From Pseudomonas nitroreducens (lineage in GTDB: Bacteria > Pseudomonadota > Gammaproteobacteria > Pseudomonadales > Pseudomonadaceae): 64,000 nt of DNA. The stretch spans positions 1 through 64,000 of the forward strand of contig NZ_JACHLI010000031.1 in assembly GCF_014204515.1 (NCBI RefSeq), given 5' to 3'. The notes beneath the pieces are model-generated. The model was not told where the DNA came from and did no database searches. It saw nothing but the letters and a program-made list of their open reading frames with translations. Made by a program: the position numbers and the translations under genes. This document shows, piece after piece, positions 16,792 through 28,700 of this stretch; position 1 is the stretch's first letter; every line of letters begins with the position of its first letter.

Positions 16792-19700
16792 TCAGGACAC
16801 GACGACGTGGACGGTGTTCTCCTCCACCAGCAGCGTGGTGTTGCCAAAGGTATAGACGTCGTAGCTGACACCGCCATGCAGCTGGTTGACGCCAGTGTCC
16901 ACCGCCCCTTTCACCGTGAGCGTGTCATTGGTGTCGCCGGTGATCTGCAGGACGTTGTTGGCATCGGTGACCGCATCCACCTGGGCGGCGGTCAGGGTCA
17001 GGCTGCTGGGCGCGGCATCGCCCTTGCCCAGGCTGATCCGTTCGATGTTGGTCATGGTCCCGGTGAACAGCGAGCCGTAGGTCAGGTTGATGCCGCTGTC
17101 GAGGATCACCGTGTCGAAGCCCGCACCGCCGTCGACGCTCTTGAAGGTGGTCGACTGCAACTGGATGGTGTCGTTGCCGTCGCCGGCCTGGACGATGTCG
17201 CCCGTGCCCACGTGGAGGAACAGGTCCGCCCCGGCGTTGCCGTAGAAGTGCTCGGTGCCGCTGGTGCCCATCAGCACATCGGCGCCGGCGGTACCGGTGA
17301 CGCTGATCTCGCCCAGCGCCAGGCTGAGGCCGGATCCGGTCAGCGAGATGCCATAGGTCGCGCTGGCATGGCCGGCGGCGTCGTAGGCGATCAGGTTGAT
17401 GCTCAACTGGCTGCCCAGGTTGAGCAGTTGGGTGACCGACAAGCCCAGTTGCGCCAGCAGGTCCGGTGCCAGCAGGTTGATGGTGAAGTGACCGGTGCTG
17501 TCGACGATCGGGTGCAGTGCGACGTTGAGCAGTGGCGTGATGATCTCTACGCCCAGGCTGCCACCGGCGATGGCCGTGCCACTGAGCCCCAGCACCGGCG
17601 GCAACAGGCCGACGGCAAGACCGAGGTTGCCGATGGTGACGGTGTTCTGGGTCAGCACGTTCTCCAGGTTGATGCCCACCAGGTTGCCAACGTTTCCCGC
17701 GGCGTCGCGGGCGCCGACGGTGACGCTGGCATCCAGCAGTTGGTCCCAGCTCATGGTGGTGGCCAGCCCGCTGAGCAGGTCAAGGGACGCTAGGCCGGCA
17801 TTGTTCGCCGATACCTCGGTGTGCGAGACCAGCCCGAGCAGCTTGGCGTCCACCAGCAGGGTGCTGCTGGGCTCGGCAGCGATGGTCAGCAGGTTGCCTA
17901 CCAGCGACAGCACCGGGTTGGCCGGGGCAATGGTGTCGAGGGTGAAGCCGGCCGGCACGGCAGTCAGGCCGCCATTGACGTCGGCGGTGATGGTCGCCGC
18001 GCCCTGCGGGATCACTCCGACTCCCGCTGTTGGCAGCACCGTGATCAGCGCCACCCCGGCGAGGATTTCCGCCGCGGTGAGCACGTGGCCCTGGCTGTAG
18101 GTGTAGCCGCCGGGGCCGTTGTAGGTCAGGGTCAGGGTCTGCCCTGCCCGCGCCCCGGCGGTCAGCCCGACGCGCACCTGGATGCCGTCGGCCAGCTCGG
18201 CCTTGTTGATGTAGCCGTCGGCGGCTTCGGCGATGGTCAGGACCGGCCGGGTGAGGTCCGGCGCCTGGATCTGGATCGCCGTGCCGACGTTGCCGGCGGC
18301 GTCCGAGGCGTTGACCGTGAGCAGCTGCCCGGCGGTCAGCGCCGGGCTGAGGTTGACGGTGAAGTTGCCGCTGCCGTTGGCCTGCACGGTGATCGGGTTG
18401 GCGCTGTCGCCGTTAATGATCACCTTCACCGTGCTGTTGGCTTCGGCGATGCCGGTGAGCACAGTACCGCTGGCGTTGACGCTCAGGCCGCTGGGGGCGA
18501 CCGGCGCCACGCTGTCCACACTGACGGTGGTGGCGACGCTGACATTGCCGGCGGCGTCCTTGGCGGTGACGCTGACCTGGGTGTTGTTGGCCAGCGCCGT
18601 GCCCGGCGCGAAGCTCCAGTGCCCGGTGGCGTCGGCGGTGACCTGGGCGATGATCGCGCCACCGACCTTGAGGATGACTGTCGAGCCGATCTCCGCGGTG
18701 CCACTGAGCACGCTGCCATTGCTCGGCGAGACCACCGGTGCGGTCGGCGCCACGGCATCCACCGTGACGCTGGCGGCGACGCTGGTGTTGCCCACGGCAT
18801 CGCGGGCCACCACGCTGACCTGGGTGTTGTTGGCCAGCGCGCTGCCGGGGGTGAAGCTCCATTGCCCGAGGGCGTTGGCCGTCACCTGGCCGATCACGGT
18901 ACCGCCCACGCTGAGGATCACGGTGGCGCCCGCCTCCGCGGTACCGGCCAGCAGCGTGCCATTGCTCGGATTGATCACCGGCAGCGGCGGCGCGACGGCA
19001 TCCACGGTGGTGGTGGCGGCGACCACGCTGACGTTGCCGGCGGCGTCCTTGGCCACCACGCTGACCACCACGCCGTTGGCGATCGGGGTAGTCGGGGTGA
19101 AGGTCCAGGCGCCATTGGCGCCGGCAGTGACCTGACCGAGCAGCGCGCCATTGGCACCACTGATGATCACCGTCGAATTGGCCTCGGCCGTACCGCTGAA
19201 GGTGACGCCATTGCTGGCAGCGACGATGGGGGTGTTCGGCGGGATGCGGTCCACGGTGACGCTGGCGGCGACGCTGGTGTTGCCTGCCGCGTCCCTGGCC
19301 ACCACGCTGACCACCACGCCATTGAGCAGCGCCGTGCCAGGGGTGTAGCTCCAGTGCCCGCTGGCATCGGCGGTAACCGTGGCGATGGGCACGCCAGCCA
19401 CGCTGAGGATCACGCTGGCGCCGGCCTCGGCGGTACCGGCCAGGGCGCTGCCGTTGCTCGGTGTCACCACCGGCACGGTAGGCGCCACGGAGTCGATCAC
19501 CATGACTGCGGCGGCACTGAGGTTGCCGCTGCCATCGCGGGCCACCACGTTCAGCACGGTGCCGTTGGCCAGCGGCGTGCCGGGCGTGAAGCTCCAGCTG
19601 CCGTCCACGCCGGCAACGACCTGGCCGATGGGCGCGCCAAGGCTGTTGGTGATGAGGATGGTGGCGTTGGCTTCGGCAGTGCCGCTGATGACCGTGCCGT

Positions 19701-22700
19701 TGCTCGGCGTGATCACCGGGATGGCCGGCAGCTCGCTGTCCACCACCACGCTGACCGAAGGCCCGACGTTACCGGCGGCATCCCGCGCGCTGACCGAGAC
19801 CTGCAGGCCATCGGCGACTGCGACGCTGGGGACGTACTGCCAGTTGCCGTTGGCGTCGACCTTCACTTCAGCCAGGACGGTGGCGCCCACGCGCAGGATG
19901 ATCGTCGAGTTGGCTTCCGCGGTACCGGCGAACACCGCGCCATCGCTGGCCATCAGCGTCGGCACCAGCGGAGCGATGGCGTCGACGACGACATTGGTCA
20001 CGCCGCTGACGTTACCGGCGGCATCGGCCGCCGTGACGCTGACCTGAACACCATCCCCCAGCGCCGTACCGGGCGTGAAGCTCCAGTGCCCGCTGGCGTC
20101 CGCGGTGATCGCCGCAATCACGACGCTGCCCACCTTGAGGGTTATCGAAGCATTGGCTTCCGCAGTGCCGCTGATGATCGAGCCATTGCACGGGTCGACG
20201 ACCGGCGGATTGGGCGCCAGGGCGTCGACCACGGTGCTGGCCGGGCCGCTGGTGTTGCCGGCAGCGTCCTGGGCCACGGCGTTCACCGTGGTGCCGTTGG
20301 CCAGCGCCGGACTTGGCGCGAACTGCCAGTGGCCGGTGCCATCGACCTGGGCGGTGCCGATCAGGTTGCCGTTGCCGTCGCGCAGGATGATCGTCGCGTT
20401 GATCTCGCCGGTGCCGGCCAGGGCAGTGCCATTGCTGGGCTGGATGGTCGGCGTCGGCGGCGCGACGCTGTCGACCACGGTGGAGGCCGAGAGGCTGGTG
20501 TTGCCGGCGGCATCCCGCGCGACGACATTGACCGTGGTGCCATTGGCCAGCGCCGTGGCCGGGTTGAAGGTCCAGTGGCCGGTACCGTCGGCGGTCACCT
20601 GGCCGATGGCGTTACCGTTGCCATCGGTGAGGATGACGGTGGAGCCGGCTTCGGCAGTGCCGAGCAGGTGCGCGCCGTTGGTGGGGTTGATGGTCGGCTG
20701 CGGCGGCGCGACCGAATCCACGGTGGTGCTGGCCGCACCACTGGAGTTGCCGGCGGCGTCCCGCGCCACGGCATTGACCAGGGTGCCGTTGGCCAGCTGG
20801 CTGCCCGGCGTGAAACTCCAGCGCCCGGCGCTGTCAGCCGTGACCTGGCCGATGGGATTGCCGTTGCCATCGGTGAGGATGACGGTGGCGTTGGCTTCGG
20901 CAGTGCCGGCCAGGACCGTGCCATTGCTCGGGTTGATGGTCGGCGGGTTGGGCGCGACATTGTCGATGGTGGTGTTGACCGCACCGCTGGTGTTGCCGGT
21001 AGCGTCACGCGCCACGGCGTTGACCACGGTGCCGTTGGCCAGCGGGCTGGTCGGCGTGAAGCTCCAGGCGCCGCTGCCATTGGCGGTGGTCTGGCCGATC
21101 ACATTACCGTTGCTGTCGGTGAGCAGCACGGTGGCGTTGTTCTCGGCAGTACCGTGCAGCTCGGTGCCATTACTGGCGGCGATGGTCGGCGGCGGCGGCG
21201 CCACCGAATCGATGGTGGTGCTGACACTGCCGCTGGTGTTGCCGGCGGCATCCTTGGCGACGGCGTTGACCACCGTGCCATTGGCCAGCGCCGGGCTGAC
21301 CGCCAGACTCCAGGCGCCATTGCTGTCGGCGCGCACCTGGCCGATGGCGTTGCCATTGCCGTCGCTGAGCAGCACCAGCGAGCCGGCTTCGGCACTGCCG
21401 GTAAGCAGCGTGCCGTTGCTCAGGTTGATGGTCGGGTTCGCCGGGGCGCTGTTGTCCACCAGGGTGTTGACCGAAGAACTCTGGTTGCCGGCGGCATCCA
21501 CCGACATCGCGTTGACCTGGGTGCCATTGGCCAGCGGCGCGGCGGGCGTGAAGCTCCACTTGCCGTTGCCATCGACGGTGACCTGGCCGATGGGGTTGCC
21601 GTTGCCATCGGTGAGCACGATGCTCGAACCGATCTCGCCGGTGCCGCTGAGCACTGCGCCGTTGCTGGGCAGGATGGTCGGCGTGGTCGGTGCGGTGGTG
21701 TCCACCAGCGTGCTGGCCGGGCCGCTGGTGTTGCCGGCGGCATCCTGCGCCACCGCGTTCACCGTGGTTCCGCCGAGCAGCGGCGGGTTCGCGGTGAAGC
21801 TCCACTGGCCGGTGCTGGCATCGGCGACCACCTTGCCGATGAGGTTGCCGTTGCCGTCGGTGAGAATGACCGTGGCGCCGCCCTCGGCAGTGCCGGTCAC
21901 GACATTGCCATTGCTCGCGTTGATCTGCGGGTTGGCCGGCGCCACGGCGTCGACGACTGCCGTGGCCGACGCGCTGGCGTTGCCGGCGGCATCCACCGCC
22001 ACGGCATTGACCACTGTGCCGTTGGCCAGTGCGGTGGCAGGGGTGAAGCTCCAGTGGCCGCTGGCATCGACACTGACCTGGCCGATCGGGTTGCCGCTGC
22101 CGTCGGTGAGGATCAGCGTACTGCTCGCTTCGGCGCTGCCGCTGAGGACCTGGCCATTGCTCGGCTCGATGGTCGGCGCGTTCGGCGCCACGGCGTCGAC
22201 GGTGATGGACGTCTCGCCACTGACCAGCGCACCTTCCACCACGACGGCGGATATCTGCGTGCCGTTGGCCAACGGTATCGTGGGCAGCCAGGCCCAGTGG
22301 CCGGATGCATCAGCATTGGTCTCGAACAGCGTTGCGCCGTTGCTGTCGAGAATCCGCACCAGCGCGTTGGCCTCGGCGGTCCCGCTGATAAGGGTGCCGT
22401 TGCTGGGATCGATGATCGGCGCGCTCGGCAGCGTGCTGTCGATGACCGTGACGGCCGGCGTGCTGACGTTGCCCGCCGCATCGCGGGCCACCGCCACCAC
22501 CTCGCTGCCGTTGCCCAGAACGCTGCCGGGGGTGAAGCTCCAGTGCCCGTTGCCATCAGCGGTCGCCTGGCCGATGGGGTTGCCATTGCCATCGGAGAGC
22601 AGCACCGTGCTGCCCGCCTCCGCTGTGCCGGTCAGCACTTCGCCATTGCTGACGCTGATGCTGGGTGCGGGCGGAGGAAGCGCATCGATGGTGACCGGCG

Positions 22701-25700
22701 TGGCGACGCTGACGTTACCGGCGGCATCCTCGGCCACCACCTGCAACTGGTCGCCATTGCCTGGCTGCGGTGAGGGTGTGAGCGTCCAGCTGCCATTGGT
22801 ATCGGCCTGGACGCGGCCCAGTTCGACGCCGCCAAGGCTGACGATCACCGTGCTGCCGGCCTCGGCCGTGCCGCTGAGTGCGCTGCCGTTGCTCGGCGCG
22901 ACCACGGGCGCCGGCGGTGCCACCGCGTCGATGACGATCGAGGCCACCGGGCTGGCGTTGCCTGCCGCATCCTGGGCGACCACGTCGATGCGGGTGCCAT
23001 CGGCCAGCGGCGGGTTCGGCACGAAGGTCCAGTTGCCACTGCCATCGGTGGTCGCCTGGCCGATCAGCACGTTATTGGCGTACACCAGGGTGATGGTGCT
23101 GCCGATCTCGGCGGTGCCGTGCAGTTCGATGCCGTTGCTCGGGTCGATGGTCGGGGTGATCGGCGGCGTCGAGTCGATCACCACACTGGCGCTGCCACTG
23201 GTATTGCCGGCGGCATCCTGCGCCACCGCGGTGACGGATGCGCCATTGGCGATCGGCGAGGCGCTGGTGAAGGTCCAGTGGCCATCGGCGTTGACCACCG
23301 CGCGGCCGATCTCGCCGCCGGGCCCACTGAGGATCACCGTGGCGCCAGCCTCGCCGGTGCCGCTGAAGGTGCTGCCGGCGCTCGGGTCGATCTGCGGAGC
23401 GGGCGGCGCGAGGCTGTCGACGCTGCCATTGACCACCGGCGTGGTATTGCCGGCGGCGTCGGTGGCCTGCACCGAGATGGCGCTGCCGTTGGCCAGCGGG
23501 GCGCCCGGCGTGTAGCTCCAGTGGCCGTTCTGGTCCACCACCACGCGCGCCACTTCGCTGCCGCCGACGCTGACGATGACGGTGCTGCCGATCTCGCCAG
23601 TACCGCCGAGCACCGTGCCATTGCTCGGATCGAGGGTCGGCGTGGTGGGCGCTGCGGCGTCGACGGTGAGTTGCACCGGCGCAGCCTGGTTGCCGGCGGC
23701 GTCACGGGCGACGATGGTCACCACGGTGCCGTCGGCCAATGCCTGGTTGGGGGTGAAGGTCCAGTTGCCGCCCGCTCCGACCACCAGTTGGCCAAGGGAG
23801 TTGCCGGCAGCGTCGGTGAACACCAGCGTGCTGCCCTCCTCCCCGGTGCCGGTAATGACGGCGCCGTTGCTGGGTGCTGCCACCGGCGCCGTGGGCGCGG
23901 TGCTGTCGACGATGGTGCTGGTGCCGTTGCTGGGGTTGCCGGCGGCATCGGTCGCCACCACGGTCACGCCGGTGCCATTGGGCAACGGTGTTGCCGGGGT
24001 GATGCTCCAATGGCCGCTGCCATCGGCCGTGGTTTGGCCGACCGGGTTGCCATTGCCATCGGTCACGGTGACGGTGCTGCCCGGCTCCGCGGTGCCGCTG
24101 ATGCTGGTGCCATTGCTGGGATTCACCACCGGGTCGGCCGGCGGCGTGCTGTCCACGGTCACCGTGGTGGTGCCGCTGCGGTTACCCGCCGAGTCCACCG
24201 CGACGATGCTCAGCGTCGTGCCGTCGGGCAGCGGGCTGCTGGGCGTGTAACTCCAGGTGCCGTTGGCGCCCACCGGGACTTCAGCGATCACCTGGCCGTT
24301 GGCGGAGATCACCACCACCTGGGCGTTGGGCTCGGCGGTGCCACCCAACTCCGTACCGGAGCTGGGGGTGACCACCGGCGCAGCCGGCGGCTGGGCATCC
24401 ACGGTGACGGCCGCCGTGATGCTGGAGTTGCCGGCGGCGTCCACCGCCTGCGCCGAAATCTGCGTGCCGTTGGGCAGCGCCGGCTGCGGCGCGAAGCTCC
24501 AGTGGCCGCTGCCGTCGGCGGTCACCTGGCCGATCACGTTGCCGCCCGCATCGCGCAGGATCACGGTGGCGCCCACCTCGGCGGTGCCGGTGAACAGCTG
24601 GCCGTTGCTCGGATCGATCACCGGCGTCGGCGGCGGCACCGAGTCCACCGTGGTACTGGCAATGGGGCTGGTGTTGCCCGCTGCATCGGTGGCGGTGACG
24701 TTAACCACGGTGCCGTCAGGCAGCGGCGCGGCGGGCGTGTAAGTCCACTGGCCGCTGCCATTGGCCGTGGTCTGGCCGATGGGGTTGCCGTTGCCATCGG
24801 TGAGGTTCACTGTCGAGCCGGCCTCGGCGCTGCCGCTCAGGCTGGCGCCGGTGCTGCCGTTGACGCTGGGCGGCGGCGGCGCGACGGCGTCCACCGTGCC
24901 ATTGACCGGCACGCTCTGCTGGCCGTTCGACGGGTCGACCGCGACCACCTGGTACTGGGTGCCGTCGGGCAGCGGCGAATCGGGGGTGACCGTCCAGTGG
25001 CCATCGCCATCGGCGGTGGTCTGGCCGATCACGTTGCCATTGCTGTCACTGACAATGATCTCGTGGTTCGGCGCGGCGGTACCGCTGATGGTTTCGCCGT
25101 TGCTCGGTGTCGGGTTCGGTGGCGCGGTAAGGCTGTTGTCCACCGTGGTGGTGCTCTCCGCCCCGGTGTTGCCGGCCGCATCGCGCACCACGAAGTGCAG
25201 CACGAAGCCGCTGGGCAGGCGTTGGGCAAAGGTGAAGGTCCAGACGCCGTTGCTACCCACCGCCGCATCGCCCAGCCAGTCGCCCTGGGCGTCGAAGATC
25301 ATCACGGTACTGCCCGGCTCGGCGGTGCCCGAGACCTGGTCGCCGTTGCTCGGGTCGGGATCGGCCATGCCCGGCGGCTGCGAGTCCACCACGGTCTGCG
25401 CCGGCTGGCTGGTGTTGCCGGCGGCGTCGGTGGCCGTGGCGCGCACCTGGGTGCCGTTGTCCAGCGGGCTGGCGGGGGTGAAGCTCCAGTGGCCGCTGCC
25501 GTCGGCGGTGACCTGGCCGATGGGGTTGCCGGCACCGTCGGTGAGGGTCACGCGGGCATTGGCCTCGGCGCTGCCTTCGAGCACGCTGCCGTTGCTGGCG
25601 TCGATGGTCGGCGCGGCGGGTGCCTGGTTGTCCACCGTGGTGCTCGCCGGGCCGCTCTGGTTACCGGTGGCATCGACGGCGACCGCCGATACCGGGGTGC

Positions 25701-28700
25701 CATTGGCCAGCGGCGTGGCCGGCGTGAAGCTCCATTGCCCGGTCACTGCGTCGGCCGTGACCTGGCCAATCACGTTGCCGGAGGCATCCTTGAGGATCAC
25801 CGTGGCGCCGGCTTCCGCCGTGCCGGTGAAGGTCACGCCATTACTGGCGTTGAGCACCGGAGCGGCCGGCGCTGCGGAATCCACGATGACGCTGGCGGGG
25901 CCGCTGGTGTTGCCGGCGGCGTCCTGGGACACGGCGTTGACCACAGTGCCATTGGGCAGCGCGGTTGCCGGAGTGAAGCTCCAGTGGCCGCTGCCGTCGG
26001 TGGTGACGGTGCCCAGCGGGTTGCCGTTGCCATCGGTGAGGATCACCTTGGCGCCAGCCTCGGCGGTGCCGCTCACGGCGCTGCCATTGCTCAGGTTGAC
26101 CACCGGCGCCGGTGGCGCCACAGCGTCAACGGTAGTGGTCACCGTCGCACTCTGCGCGGAGCCGCTGGTAGCCACTGCATTGATCACCGTGCCATTGGCC
26201 AGCGGCACGCCCGGAGTGAAGCTCCAGTGTCCGCTGCCATCGGCGGTGACCTGGCCGATGGGGTTGCCGTTGCCGTCGGTGAGAGTGACCGTTACCCCTG
26301 CCCCGGCAGTACCGCTGATGACCGAGCCGTTGCTCGGGTCCAGCACCGGTTGCGCGACGACACCCGAATCCACGGTGACCTGCGCTGGCTGGCTGACGTT
26401 GCCCACGGCGTCGGTCGCGGTGACTTTCACCACCGTGCCGTTGGGCAGCGGCGAGCTGAAGCTGAACTGCCACTGGCCGCTGCCATTGGCAGTGGTCTGG
26501 CCGATCACCTGGCCGGCAGCGTTGAGCAGCAGGACGGTGGCGCCGGCCTCGGCGCTACCGCTGAACAGCTCGCCGTTGCTCGGATTGATGGTCGGCGTAC
26601 CGGGTGCCTGGGCATCCACAGTGGTCTGCGCGGCGCCGCTGGTGTTGCCGGCAGCGTCCTGCGCCACCACCTTGACGATGGTGCCATTGGCCAGCGCGGC
26701 ACTGGGCGTGAAGCTCCAGTGGCCGCTGCCATCCGCCGTGGTCTGGCCGATGGCGACACCGGCACCGTTGGTGATGATCACCTTGGCATTGGCTTCCGCC
26801 GTGCCGCTGAGCACCTGGCCGTTGCTGGCTGCCACGGTCGGCGCATCCGGCGCAATGGCGTCGACGGTGACTTGGGCCGCCTGGCTTTCGGTACCGCTGC
26901 CATTCACCGCGGTGGCCTTGACCACCGTGCCGTTGGCCAGCGGCGCACCGAGGGTGAAGCTCCAGTGGCCGGAGCCGTCCGAATGGGTCACACCGATCAG
27001 GTTGCCGCTGGCATCGAGCACGCGGATGGTCAGGTTGGCCCCGGCAGTGCCGCTGACCACGCTGCCATTGCTCGGGTCGATCACCGGCGGCGCAACCACC
27101 GACGCATCCACCGTGGTGGTAGCCGCGCCGCTGGTATTGCCTGCTGCGTCGGTGGCGGTGGCGTTGACCACGCTGCCATTGGGCAGCGGGCTGCTCGGGG
27201 TGTAGGTCCAGTGGCCGGTGTTCGGATCGGCGGTGACCTGGCCGATGGGCTGCCCTGCCCCATTGGTCAGGGTCACGGTGCTGCCCGGCTCGGCGGTACC
27301 GTTGAGCACACTGCCGTTGCTCGCATCGATAGTCGGCGCAGCGGGCGCCTGGGCATCCACGGTGGTCTGCGCGGGCTGGCTGGTATTGCCGGCCGCGTCC
27401 TGTGCGACCACCTTCACCACCGTGCCATCGGGCAACGGCGCGCCCGGGGTGAAACTCCAGTGACCGTTGCCGTCAGCGTTGACCTCGCCGATGGGGTTGC
27501 CGTTACCGTCGGTGATGATCACCTTGGCGTTGGCCTCGGCGGTACCGATCAGTTGGTGGCCATTGCTGGCGTCCACCGTCGGCGCCGGCGGGGCCACGGA
27601 ATCCACGGTGATCTGCGCAGGCTGGCTCTGGCCCCCCGCAGCATTCTCGGCGATGGCCTTCACCACGGTGCCGTTGGGCAGCGGCGATGCCGGGGTGAAG
27701 CTCCAGTGCCCGCTGCCGTCCGAGGTGGTCTGGCCAATGGGGTTGCCGTTGGCATCCTGCAGGATGATGGTCAGGTTGGCGCCAGCGGTGCCCTGGATCA
27801 GCGTCCCATTGCTGGGGTCGATCAGCGGTGCGGCAACGATGCTGGAATCGACGGTGACCGGGGTCGGCAGGCTGACGTTGCCGGCGGCGTCCATCGCTAT
27901 GACGTTCATCTGCGTGCCGTTGGGTAGCGGCGTGGTCGGGGTGAAGCTCCACTGGCCGCTGCCATTGGCGGTCGCCTCGCCGATCAGATGGCCATTACCG
28001 TCCAGCAGACGGACGGTGGAATTGGGCTCGGCGTTGCCGCTGAACACTTCGCCGTTGCTCGGGTTGACCGTAGGCGCATTGGGCGCCACGGCATCGACGG
28101 TGGTCTGCACCGGCGCGCTGGTATTGCCGGCGGCGTCCTGGGCCACCACTTTCACCACGGTGCCATTGGCCAGCGGCGAGGAAGGCGCGAAGCTCCAGTG
28201 GCCGCTGCCGTCGGCTGTGGCCTGACCGATGGGATTGCCATTGCCGTCGGTGATGATCACCTTGGCATTGGCCTCGGCGGTGCCGGACAGGCTGTGGCCG
28301 TTGCTCAGCTCCACCGTGGGCGCCGGCGGCGCCACGCCGTCTACCGTGATGCTGGTGGGCCCACTGACGCCCTGCGGGCCGCGGGCGACCGCCGTCACCA
28401 CGGTGCCGTCTGGCAGCGGCGTGAACGGAGTAACGCTCCAGCGGCCGTCGCCACCGACCACGGCAACGCCGATCAGCGTGCCCTGGGCGTTGCTCAGGTA
28501 CACCGTGGTGCCCAGGGTACCGGTGCCCTGCAGCAGGTGGCCGTTGCTCGGGTCGATCACCGGAGCTGGCAGGTTCGCATTCGGCGCGTTGACATAGGCG
28601 ATCTGGCTGGCATTGCCGGCGGCGTCGCGGACGATGATCGACACGATCTGCCCAGCCGGCAGCGGCGAGTTCAGGGTGATGCTGAAATGGCCATCCGGTC

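Noticed and set aside
17821..22773. Very long open frame (1650 codons) antisense to bapA
   Set aside because: Long open frames opposite high-GC repetitive genes are expected. The translation is rich in Gly, His, Arg, Ala and Asp with no domain, and the bapA frame has coherent repeats, a signal tail and operon partners.
23119..27927. Another long open frame (1602 codons) antisense to bapA
   Set aside because: Same reason: its apparent periodicity is the mirror of the bapA repeats, and it has no start context or family motif.
18490..28560. Regular 246-bp repeats considered as a CRISPR or satellite array
   Set aside because: Repeats are in frame, vary at third positions and encode Ig-like units. 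No short identical repeat with unique spacers is present.
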